DNA of 64,000 nt, from NCBI RefSeq assembly GCF_037392515.1, contig NC_090281.1, positions 51,624,753 to 51,688,752 of the forward strand. The letters are read 5' to 3'. This DNA comes from Haliotis asinina (taxonomy: Eukaryota; Mollusca; Gastropoda; Lepetellida; Haliotidae). A program made the translations under genes and the position numbers. The stretch's first letter is position 1. Every line of letters starts with the position of its first letter. This document shows, one piece after another, positions 11,150 to 21,343 of this stretch. Under the pieces are notes generated by a model. That model saw nothing but the letters and a program-made list of their open reading frames with translations, had not been told where the DNA came from and did not search any database.

Positions 11150-14100
11150 TTAATACTGCGGAGTTGGGCATTCACGGGCGAAATGGCCTTCTGTGCCGCA
11201 CTGAAAGCAAGCATTGTTGCGATGGCGTTGGGCTGAAAATAGAAGTTAAACAATAATTCACAGGAGTAATTCAGACAAGATGAGGCCTGTTGTGTGGGAG
11301 AAATGCCAGTACCATAATTCTCTTATTTGTTACTCTACAGACTTCACTTTAGTAAGATAAACATAGTATGATCTACTTTCCAGTACATGGATTTGGTGTG
11401 GTTTCATATTTCTGAAATGACAGACGCATTAGCAAAATTGTACAATAACCCAGCTAACAGGGATTGATTAAGTACTTAACACCAAAAAATGTTACAAATC
11501 AGGGTTTCAGACAAGCTTTTAAGGTTTACGTGTGTGGGTACAGTACACAATGTTTTTGTTCTTTGGTGAGTGAGTGTGAGTTTAGTTTACGCCGCACTCA
11601 GCAATATTCCAGCTATATGGCAGTGGTCTGTAAATATTTGAGTCTGGACCAGACAATCCAGTGATCAACAACATGAGCAAGTCAGTGACTCTGACACCTG
11701 ATCCCATTAGTTGCCTCTTACAACAAGCATAGTCGCCTTTTATGGCAAGCATGGGTTGCTGAAGGCCTATTCTACTCTGTGATCTTGACGGGTCTTTTGA
11801 TCTTTGGAACAAGTATTATGAATGTTGAATGAGTATTTCTTTTTCTGTTACCCACTGCTTAAGAATGTGTATTTCAGTGATTTATACTCGCTTAAGTATA
11901 TGTCACTGAGTAAGTTTACTAAGCAGATTTATACTGCCTTATGTTCTACCTAATCAAAACCAACTTTAATATAATGGAAACAAATTCATAAAAAAATCCA
12001 CCTATCCTGTTCTACAGAACACTAGTTCTTCACTAGTGAAAGGACTAGTTTTCTAGCACCATGTGATATTTAATCAAAACAAACTTAAATATAATGGAAA
12101 CAAATTCATAAAAAAATATCCACCAATCCTGTACCAAGAGAACACTAGTCCTTTACTAGTGAAAGGACTAGTTTGCACTAATGCAAGCTCCTACATATCT
12201 TTGCACTGACTAAAGAAACCATTAAGGTCACTGTCTTGTGAAGTACTGCCATTTTCACTGTACTTGTTGCTTACTTTTTAGTGCATGTGAAGCCTATAAA
12301 TATATTCTGTATGCATATGCTTCAAAATATTTGTGTATCTAACATTCAAGAGAGAAATTATTACGCAGCAAATTTTTTAAAAAAAACAATTGCTAATTCT
12401 CTATGCATGTACATGAACTACCAGGACACCAAGCTCATCTCGATCTCTGACACATTATGCATCTTATCGCAACACCTCAACAAAAGAAAGAATAAAAGGA
12501 TTACAAAACTTTACTCACGGCCATTTCTGTCACGTGGCTCTTCCACTTCCCTTATCAATGCTTCTGCTGCTTGTCTGTTTTGACTATCTCCGGACAACTG
12601 GATTCGTACCCTTCCACCTTCTGCCTGGTCACTGAATACCTTAAAATAATGTTAGGACATAATCAGAAACAAGTTTCATAACAATTACTTGGCAAGTACT
12701 GTTTATGCTCATTACATCATTCATTCGAACCGAATCAAAAAACAAAAGTCACTTGGTTGACTCATCATATAGCTGAAGTCAGCACTTTTCTTAAAATTCA
12801 AATGATCACTTAAAATGTGTGATGGAAGGTAACACTTAGATACAGTGAACTAATCAATTTAGAAATATCAATTATGCTCAAAATGTCAACATCAAACAAA
12901 TTTAAAATAACTCAGTACTATTAATTCTAAAAACCAACACACTGAAACAATAATTTACATTTAGCATCAATTCCTTTTCAATTGGGTATTCTTACTATAA
13001 TTTATTCATTATATTTTTATATTGAAGTGAAAATTTTATAATTACAATAACATTAAAAATATTGAGACATTTAAAATACTATTTGGAATGGAAATTACTC
13101 TAATAATAAAACTTTGATGAAAGCATTACTTATGTATAATATACTATGAATAATAAAGGGGATTCCATCATTCGTTGTGCCAGTCATGTGCTATTAACGT
13201 ATAACACATGGCATACCTCATAGTTGCATCCCAAAAAAGCCCTCCAAAATTCCTGTAGTTCAACATACTTTAATCAAAGCTCCACTTTGGTCCTGCATAT
13301 CACGAATTCTCTGACCCCTTTTCCCTGCAAAGGTAACAGACACTTACAAAATGAAAGTAAATCTGTAATAATATCAAAGTGTGTCGAGTGCTGTTTGCCA
13401 CCTTTTTTAATAACAATTTTCATGGGGATTACCATTACTGTTTTTTTCCATATCATGAGTGGCATAAAATCCATCCATAACTTCTTGGCTGGGACTATGC
13501 ATGCTGGGAACTGACAATCTGAGATCATCACTTGTCAGTTCACTGCCATGTGTTATTTGGTGGCTGAATCTGAATATTTGAGAACTGATGTGTGTCAACG
13601 AAAACAGCAAATATGACCACCTCATCCCATCAGTCGCCTCTATAAGACAAGCATGGATTACTGAAGATCAATTTTAACCTGAATCTTCACATGTAGATAG
13701 GTACACTGACTACATTAAAACATATGCATTGGGGTGCGAGCCACAGCTAATAATGGCACAATGAGATGAAAATATTTCACTTGTAATTATGCTCTCTTTT
13801 GGAGTCACTGGTGGATACTATATATTGTCCCAGCCCTATGAGCATCAAGTAAAACTTCTGATACTTTCCAACCTGTGTACAAGAACATAACATGCGAGAT
13901 AAAACATTAAGGAACTTAATAGTCAAACATCTTGAATTCACCAATCATGTACCCGAGTTTTTACACCAATTCACAAAGTGAAAATTAGTTTTCTAATCAT
14001 AAAACACTGATTAATATCAATGAGTGAAAAATATAAAAGCAAGCTTTTTTACTTACTTCATAATGACACATTTTACATTAAGAGACCCTCTCCTCCCCAC

Positions 14101-15282
14101 CCCCCTGATGGTATGACGGCCAATTTGAGCAAATTTGGTACTGTTAAATATATGACATCCAAAGAAGTGACTGCAAAAGACATGAAAAGAAAATTCAAAA
14201 TTCGGCAGGGGATAATTCAACTGCATTAAATATCTGATGTATATCACAAACATAATTAAACTGAATCGCCAGAGGAAATTACTCAGGAAACAATTTGGTG
14301 TTTTAAGTCACAATTACATATGGAGATGTCCTATATGGAACGACAAGCAAATACATTAATATTCAAATACACACAATCCAAAGGCTTGAGTGCAGTTTAC
14401 CGGGCGCGATACACGGAAACTGCTGAGGGCTTGCCAATGAGCGCACTGCTGTATCGTTAACCCTTTGACACCCCACTTCTAGATCCTTAGGGTTAGTGAG
14501 TAAAGGTTAGGGTTGGCGTACCTTTGGTACGAGTGTGTCCATCCGAAAAAAATCGGAAAATGTGCGCCCGGTAAAGTGCACTACTCCCAATCCAAATCAT
14601 GGTACAAGGTAATAATATGGTTCATGTAAAATGATAACTGAACAAGAAATTCAGGACTCATTTAACTTACCGGCACCAGGAAAACCACTGACAAAGCACA
14701 TGGCCCACGAACACATGGTCATGATTTGGCTCGCAAAGCATCCTCAAAGCGAGGCAAAGGCGTTCAGAAACATACATGATCACAAAACAAACCAAAAGCC
14801 GTCGATCTGATTCCACACAATTTTCACAGCAGTTTGATAACAAAGCTCGAGCTCTGGTGCATTCTCAGTCGCTAGGCTTTATCGAGCTATGCAACAATGG
14901 CCGCCAAAATCTGGCCGACATGTTCCCTAGGAAGCGCACATTTTATGCCGAGACCATCCTGAAACTTAAGACAAAAACATCCACAAATGAACAATAATGT
15001 AGCATGCTAACCGATTATTCTGCCGACAATTGACTGGTCTACGTAAATGTCTGTTTTTCCACCAGGGTTGTTCCAGTTCGAATGATATGAACCACCATCA
15101 TTGCCTCGGCCGCCATCACGGCCTCCACCGTAATTATCACGCCCTCCGCCATAACCTCCATCTCTTCCACCGCCATAACCTCCTACTCTTCCCCCACCAT
15201 AACCATCGTGTCCGCCGAAACCATCATTGCCGCCAAACCCCCCACCCCTCCGCCTGTCTGATCGCTCGAATCCTCTCTGCAT
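11150..15282 (-). CDS. RGG-box / KH-domain / CCHC zinc-knuckle RNA-binding protein (176 aa, 4 exons)
   Basis: Exons on the minus strand: 15282-15012, 13324-13269, 12639-12519 and 11232-11150. Lengths 271+56+121+83 sum to 531 nt, an exact open frame of 176 codons plus TAA. Every junction is GT-AG (donors GTTAGC, GTATGT, GTGAGT; acceptors TTTGCAG, TTTTAAG, TTTTCAG). Residues 1-73 are Gly/Arg-rich with GGYGGGRD-like RGG/RG repeats. Residues 77-141 form a type I KH fold with the GxxG loop as GKRG (91-94) after VGRII. Residues 158-171 are a CX2CX4HX4C knuckle (CFQCGTEGHFAREC). KH, RGG and CCHC modules all bind RNA or single-stranded DNA, so a cytoplasmic or nuclear RNA-binding role is inferred. 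I know the KH module from helicase-type proteins, but no helicase domain follows. No symbol assigned. Confidence 0.88.
11566..11794 (-). mobile_element. SINE-A copy in intron 3 of the RNA-binding gene
   Basis: Begins with GTGAGTGAGTGTGAGTTTAG, continues with GCACTCAGCAATATTCCAGC and the CTGGACCAGACAATCCAGTG block, and ends near CTTGACGGGTC. It is the reverse complement of the copies at 1041 and 1512. A central segment between AACATGAGCA and AGTCAGTGA is shortened. Confidence 0.85.
11951..12174. repeat. Imperfect tandem duplication (~115 bp) with hairpins
   Basis: Two copies (about 11951-12052 and 12070-12174) share ATAATGGAAACAAATTCATA and a trailing palindrome. In the second copy 12144-12154 and 12162-12172 are perfect 11-nt inverted arms (ACTAGTCCTTT) around a 7-nt loop. 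It lies in intron 3 of the RNA-binding gene. Confidence 0.75.
13560..13692 (-). mobile_element. Degraded SINE-A fragment in intron 1
   Basis: Retains the order of SINE-A landmarks: a TGTGTCAAC block, GACCACCTCATCCCATCAGT, GACAAGCATGGATTACTGAAG and CTTCACATG. It lies in the intron between exons 1 and 2 of the RNA-binding gene. Confidence 0.65.
14389..14582. mobile_element. MITE-like element with 19-bp terminal inverted repeats
   Basis: Ends are AGTGCAGTTTACCGGGCGC (14389-14407) and its inverse with one mismatch (14564-14582). The 194-bp interior has no coding capacity. No convincing target-site duplication is visible, so superfamily is not assigned. It sits in intron 1 of the RNA-binding gene. 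Confidence 0.7.
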
Positions 15283-16136
15283 TGTGTCCGCTATCTGTCA
15301 AAATGTCTGCCTCTTGAGAAAGTCAATCCTATAGCTTGCCAAACCCACAATCCCTTTCCCCGGAAGAGACGCGACAGCAGCAGCACGCAGGATACGTCAC
15401 AAGTTGAAATTCGTACAGTGCCTTTTACAGTTTTAAACGCGCACATCGATTTCAACAGAGCATGAAATCTTTACGAAGCTTATGCAAGTACATCGCATTA
15501 TGTTAACTGTAGCAATTTAAAAGAAGAATCAATAAGCCGTTGCCACATAAACATACATGGCTTTTTCTACATAAATGTGACGAAACAACATTCTAAACCA
15601 TCAAAAACAATTTTATTAAAAGTGTCCAGCAGCAGTTGGCACCGAGTTCAAATGATTCATTCAGCGAGTTGTTCAGCAAAGACTAAGTAACTGTGGTTGT
15701 TTTCAAGGCGTATCCAGAGGGGAATGCAAAATCAATATTGTAGTACACATATGCGAGCGAAAGATATTTCGGTGTATGTGTGTAATAGGCTTCTACGAGA
15801 CACGTGTGATAAATCTAGTATTACACGGAGGATAGCCAGGTACGACACAAGTCAAGTTTGATGTCATTCCCATCTTACGACACAATAGGATTCGTATCAC
15901 GTTGACAATGCCATTCAGATGGTGTAAACAGGACCCATACATCGTAATACATTTACGATGTTCATTAAGTCGCAGATTTTTCTGAAAATGTCACATGGGC
16001 AATAAAAATATACATTTTGTGGTGACCATTGGCACACTACCTTTCATAGTTAGAAAGCAATGGTAAATTAGAACTAAACTGAAATCAAAAAGACCTTTTC
16101 CAGAAATACACTCTAGAATGTAAAAAGTGATATTTC
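15283..16136 (-). promoter_or_regulatory. Probable promoter and 5' UTR of the RNA-binding gene
   Basis: Just upstream of the ATG at 15282, on the gene's far side, there is a CG-richer stretch with an ETS-like CCGGAAG near 15360 and a CRE-like TACGTCAC near 15392. No TATA box is evident, which would suit a housekeeping-type promoter. The transcription start is not determinable. Beyond 15450 nothing further is recognised. Confidence 0.35.
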
Positions 16137-16367
16137 AGTAAGTAGTTTTAAGCCGCACTGTAAATAATCGAATCTGGACCAGAGAATCCAGTAATCAACA
16201 ACGTGAGCATCTATCTGCGCATTTGGGAACCGATGACATATGTCAACCAAGTCAGCGAGCCTGACCACACGATCCCGTTAGTTGACTCTTACGACAACCA
16301 TAGTCGCCTTTTATGGCAAGCATGGGTTGCTGAAGGTCTGTTCTACCCCGGACCTTCACGGATCAGT
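16137..16367 (-). mobile_element. SINE-A copy
   Basis: Contains GCCGCACTGTAAATAATCGA, CTGGACCAGAGAATCCAGT, ACCGATGACATATGTCAACC, TTATGGCAAGCATGGGTTGC and GGACCTTCACGG in the SINE-A reverse order. The tail is shortened. Confidence 0.85.
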
Positions 16368-16584
16368 GATATTTCAAATGTATGTGATATTTTATATCAT
16401 ACTCGCACGTGACAAAGTTTGACAAATTGGAACTGATTTTGTGAGATATATTTGGGTTTTTATTTATTTATTCTTTTGCTTTCCGTTTTAAGTTTTAAGT
16501 TACATGTTCAACGCAAGGATATAATCTGCTGTTAATTGTTATGTAACATTCATGACCTCTGGCGTTGTTGTAGCATTACATTTA

Positions 16585-16585
<1 letters not shown>

Positions 16586-16650
<65 letters not shown>
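16586..16650. repeat. (CT)n(CA)n compound microsatellite
   Basis: About 12 CT units are followed directly by about 19 CA units, ending at CCACATACGC. Confidence 0.95.
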
Positions 16651-16654
16651 ACAT

Positions 16655-17709
16655 ACGCTACACATGCATTTTATATAATGAGTGTAGCGGTGGGGGAATT
16701 TTCTAAAATATTACTTTCATTTCCGATTTCGTTCAAATTTGAAACACGTTTTAATCATAACATATAAAAACAATAAAGTCTTGATTTTAATTTGTAAGAA
16801 TTATTATCCAAAGATTTGAATCTCTGTGCCGGCGTGTACCGTGTTACGTGTTACCCAATGAAAATTCGTCTAGCCATGTCGGCTAGAAATCGTGTCATTA
16901 CGTCATTACACGGGATTCCCTTTTTGCACACGACACCATTGCGAATAAATTATAGACTGGGTATACGGCGATACGAGAACTAGTATCCCACTTTGCAGCA
17001 GTGGCTGCAACGAGCTACGGTATCGAATTGAGACGGTGGAGACTCAGAGCAGAGCAGGGAAAGGTTGAGCTGCCCCGGGGGAAGTTCGCGAACAAAAAGA
17101 CCCAAGTATTACGCGTTATGTGTTTGTGATGGACAAACAGAAATGATCTCACTTTTTCTGTATGTATTCAGGACATAAAAATAGTTTTCATGGGAAAAGT
17201 CACTGCATATGTAAAATGATACGTTTGGGAGGCAATCTCTTTTGTTTCAATGCCCTCTTGTGCCCTTGTACAATGCTGTCTAGGTTAATATTACATTCGA
17301 AAGGAGACATTCAAATGGTTACTTGGCTGACTTAATTTAATTCTATTTTAGGAGCAATTCGTGGCGTATTGTCTGATATGTGACGGGGTCAAAAGTCGGG
17401 AACTGTTCTTTTTAAAATATACATGCAGCTTTGTATGTCAGTAGTTTGACTAACATATTGTGTGACGTGAGACAGGAGTGGCTTCAGACATATAGCAGCT
17501 CGTCATACAATTAGTTAAAAAGAATATCATTTTTACTGATTGTGTAACTTGCTTACTAAATATTAAAGTTTGAATAATTTGGTACCAGTCTTTGAATTAA
17601 TTTATGAAGTGGGTCGAGACTCAACTGAATAAAGATAAAGTTGTCCTAGCAAGGATTTTCCCTGTATGGCATATCTGTCACCTCAAATATTCTACATAGA
17701 GAATGTATG
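16655..17709. other. Unassigned; CG-richer segment at 16900-17100
   Basis: No gene recognised. Around 16940-17100 the base composition rises (TGCCCCGGGGGAAGTTCGCG) as in a promoter or first non-coding exon, but no supporting frame or donor was found. Confidence 0.25.
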
Positions 17710-17889
17710 TGATTTTGTTGGTTTGTTTAACGCCGCATTCAACAATATCCCTATTAAACTGCAGCGTCTTTAAATAGTCAGACCCCCAGTACGCAACATC
17801 ATTGACGTCTATCAAAGGAACCTCTTGGCAACCTTATACGACAAACACGGGTTGATGAAGACCATTTCAACCCTCATCTCTACGGGTTA
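17710..17889 (-). mobile_element. Degraded SINE-A copy
   Basis: Old copy: TTTAACGCCGCATTCAACAA, AGTCAGACC, CCTCTTGGCAACCTTATACG, ACAAACACGGGTTGATGAAG and CTCTACGGG appear in family order with many substitutions. Confidence 0.65.
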
Positions 17890-19254
17890 TCACAATAGTG
17901 AAACAGATGTGATTTAGAAAATACGTAGGTATGATGCAAAAGTAGTCCTTTGAGTTCATGCACGTACTTGCTAATACCTCCTGATTAGTACCATCCTAAA
18001 AACTGAAGTGGTAACATGTTCCACCCTAGTCATCACGTAGGAAATGTGTAATATTAGAAGTATTTTGTAGAAGTACTTTTGAAATCTAGTATGACCAGGG
18101 TTAGGTTTGTCATATGTAACGTGTCATATTTGGGATTACACTTTCTTTGTAAAGTACTAATTCTAGTCCGTTTTAGTTGAGTCTCATTCGGGTTTCAGAG
18201 TCAGATACCTAATCCCCAGCACACAAAGTCAGCCGCGACTTCTACAAAAATGGAAGTCGGACAACTGGAATTGTGTAATCATGGGTTTGTCATAATTATG
18301 TTGAGTACGCTCGTAGATGGATGGTAATAGGTAAATAGAGTGTTACAAGATTTACGCTACTTTAACATATATTTCAATGCTTCAGTAATATGACTGTCAC
18401 ATCGGGTTTAGTTAGCTCGTAGGACCACACCATAATGTACAAGGACCACTAGAAACACATGGCGAAGTGATACCCATGATTGAGCACCACTATAAACGTT
18501 CGTACCTTTCTTGACATACATGGTGTCTGTTTAAAAGGTTAAATATTGTATGTATAGACCAAAGCGATATGTGTTGTAATGAGTGTGTCTGTGTGCTGGT
18601 ATGTGACAGGGAGAGGGGGTGGGGTGGGGTAGGCCAAGGGTGTGGTGTGGCGGTGTTTGGATACTGATACACCTAGGAAATTAGGTTCACTTCTTATATA
18701 CGAGGAGACGCTACTTATTGCAATAAAACACCGACAGATGTGTAGACACAGACATGAAACGGTAGGTACCTAATTTAGTGCACACTTGTATGAGTTATCC
18801 GACTGATCATTGCTGCACAAATGTCATTATCTATACTTTCAAAAAAGATGATTAGAATCTATTAATGATTCCGGGCGTAAACTACTGGTGTACATGTGTA
18901 TATGTATAAACCTGCACATACTTGGTATGACTTCTTTTTTGTTCGGAATACAGATGTTATCCCATACGGACGTTTTCTCTAGTTATCCGACGGAATACAT
19001 GTATACTGTTCATCTGTTCATACGCCTGTTTGACTGGACCTATTGGGTAGATTTAAAAAAGACATTCTATTGATTGCAATTGATTCATAAACTTAGATAA
19101 CTGAGCAGTTTCGATAATTGTTGAAAGTTTACTTCGGTTGCTTAGGAGTTTTCATTTTGCATTGTGCTGTGTGATTTCTTATACATTATATACATAAAAT
19201 TATAAAATTACATGTAATTGTACATGTATATGTGTAAGACAAATATACTACACA
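17890..19254. other. Unassigned AT-rich stretch
   Basis: No gene or repeat family recognised. A G-rich run (GAGAGGGGGTGGGGTGGGGT) lies at 18609-18630. Confidence 0.3.
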
Positions 19255-19990
19255 AAGCTAAGATATTCGTGCAGTTCATTACATGCGGACCCTTTTCATG
19301 TTAATTTGTCAAAGAGTAACGCTTGTTATTGTGGTGCTCCAGTGAAAGATGCAAACTATTTATTTTTAAAATGTCCAAAATTTGTCAGCTGCCGTTTTGA
19401 TCTGAAGCTGAAGCAACTGTTACTTGGTGGGATATATAAAGGTATGAGTGTAACCGAAGTAACTATTACTTGATGAGATATATAAAAGTATCAGTGTGGC
19501 CGAAGTAACTATTACTTGATGGGATATATAAAAGTATCAGTGTGGCCGAAGTAACTGTTACTTGATGGGATATATGAAAGTATCAGTCTGGTTGAAGTAA
19601 CTGTTACTTGATGGGATATATAAAAGTATCAGTGTAGCCGAAGTAACTATTACTTGATTGGATATACAAAAGTATCAGTGTAGCCGAAATAACTATTACT
19701 TGATGGGATATATAAAAGTATCAGAGTAGCCGAAGTAACTATTACTTGATGGGATATATAAAAGTATCAGTCTGGTTGAAGTAACTGTTACTTGGTGGGA
19801 TATATAAAAGTATCAGCGAAGCCGAAGTAACTATTACTTGGGAAAGGCAGGGGCCATAGGCCATTTTGCACGTTGGAATGAAAAATGGCCTGTTAAAATT
19901 TTGAAGTTTGCTATTGATACAGGGGCATTGGTGAAACTTAATCCGATTACTCCGGATTGCCTGACCGGACAAGTGGGACGACCCCGATGA
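19255..19990 (+). mobile_element. LINE ORF 3' end, split by an internal minisatellite
   Basis: Upstream of the array (about 19258-19430) one frame reads CSSLHADPFHVNLSKSNA, then a CYCG...C knuckle and YLFLKCP, as at the C-terminus of non-LTR retrotransposon proteins. After the array (19833-19990) a 50-codon frame reads YLGKAGAIGHFARWNEKWPV and ends GRPR-stop at 19988. The two pieces look like one LINE C-terminal region with a 46-bp unit of its own sequence amplified between them. RT and endonuclease are absent. Confidence 0.65.
19421..19840. repeat. 46-bp minisatellite, about 9 copies
   Basis: The unit runs from CTTGATGGGATATATAAAAG through TATCAGTGTGGCCGAAGTAA to CTATTA. The first unit still carries LINE codons (LLGGIYKGMSVTEV). 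Units differ at a few positions (TGTGGCC versus TCTGGTT). Confidence 0.9.
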
Positions 19991-20026
19991 GTAATCGAGT
20001 AACTTTTGCGATGTGTGATTTAACAG

Positions 20027-20250
20027 TGTCAGCGTGGACCAAATAAGTATTACGGAGTGTGATGTCAGCGTGGACCAAATAAGTATTACGGAGTGTGATG
20101 TCAGCGTGGACCAAATAAGTATTACGGAGTGTGATGTCAGCGTGGACCAAATAAGTATTACGGAGTGTGATGTCAGCGTGAACCAAATAAGTATTACGGA
20201 GTGTGATGTCAGCGTGGACCAAATAAGTATTACGGAGTGTGATGTCAGCG
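20027..20250. repeat. 36-bp minisatellite, about 6 copies
   Basis: The unit runs TCAGCGTGGACCAAATAAGT then ATTACGGAGTGTGATG, nearly identical between copies with one GGACC-to-GAACC variant. Because 36 is a multiple of three, both strands stay open (12-residue repeats), which I take as an artefact of periodicity. Confidence 0.95.
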
Positions 20251-20663
20251 TTGATAATCCTTTTTTTCTTGCACAGTTGGCTGGCCTTACGCAATAAAAG
20301 TGTTATTAATGCATTTAGGGTCACAGCTTGACCGGCCCGTCCTTTGTGAAGTTACCGGCCACCTGACATTTGAGGATCGCTCTAAGCGAATTCCAGCGTC
20401 AGTAGAATTCGGTCGATTGTGTGACTACTCAACCTGAACTATTACTAAGGCTAGTTTTGAGACAATGGCTAATTAATCAAACCCAGTGCAGTGTCACCAT
20501 GTGAGTTCAGCTTGTACAATTACCTACTGTATGCTAAGTGGCGCGTATGACAATGGACCTAAACAACTTGACTTGTAAACCGTTCTGTTACCAGTTAGCA
20601 TGCGCATTTGCCAATCCATGTCATTGTTGACTGGGCTTCATCGGTATACGACCTGATGTTCTC

Positions 20664-20716
20664 CCGCCTTGATATTGATGGATCATTGCAAAGAGCGGCG
20701 TAAAACCCAACTCACT
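20664..20716 (+). mobile_element. SINE tail fragment
   Basis: GATCATTGCAAAGAGCGGCG followed by TAAAACCCAACTCACTC is the shared SINE-A/SINE-B 3' tail. The sequence 5' to it is too diverged to assign. Confidence 0.55.
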
Positions 20717-20849
20717 CTGTGACGGTGTACGATATACATTGTACTGATATTAGGGACCATGGACTCAATAAACCAGTCAGTCTTGCCCAAACTGGTGGTT
20801 GACATTGAACCATTGATCTAAGCAAATTAACATGCATTTCATATAGTAC

Positions 20850-20905
20850 GATAGCTGATCCTGCCAGTCGACTCTCGCGACAAGCATTGGTTGTTGAAGT
20901 CCAAG
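20850..20905 (-). mobile_element. SINE-A internal fragment
   Basis: GATCCTGCCAGTCGACTCTC then GACAAGCATTGGTTGTTGAA matches the SINE-A central block in reverse orientation. Confidence 0.55.
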
Positions 20906-21343
20906 TAAACTAGAGATCGAAAACCATGAAATCCACGCCAACGTTATACATGGAGAAACAGGCGTGAAGTTGCAACCCAATTACCACGGAGGCCTAAAAA
21001 CAAAAATACGAAAAAAGTCCCAAACAATAAAAATAAACATAACTCGTTAAAACATCGAGGCCTCTATTGTTTCACCACGTGCAAGGAATACCCGGATGTT
21101 TTTTTCTAATCCTCTAATCAGAAATCGTGATACACAGCAACATATTGTTCACCGTGCTTTCGACCTGTGGTTTACTTGGTCAGATAGAGAACGAACTTTG
21201 TCTTGTTTTCTTATTTATTTTTTTAGCTACTTGCAATTTATTATCAACACACATGTTATCTGCAACTTTAAACCATCACACATTGTACATATCCCATAGG
21301 ACAATATATGACGCATCTCGTCAGTTATAACAATCACAATCAG

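Noticed and set aside
14776-14997. 73-residue plus-strand open frame
   Set aside because: Lies in intron 1 of the minus-strand RNA-binding gene and has no family features.
19947-20324. 12-residue repeat proteins on both strands
   Set aside because: Artefact of the 36-bp tandem repeat; no flanking coding features on either strand.
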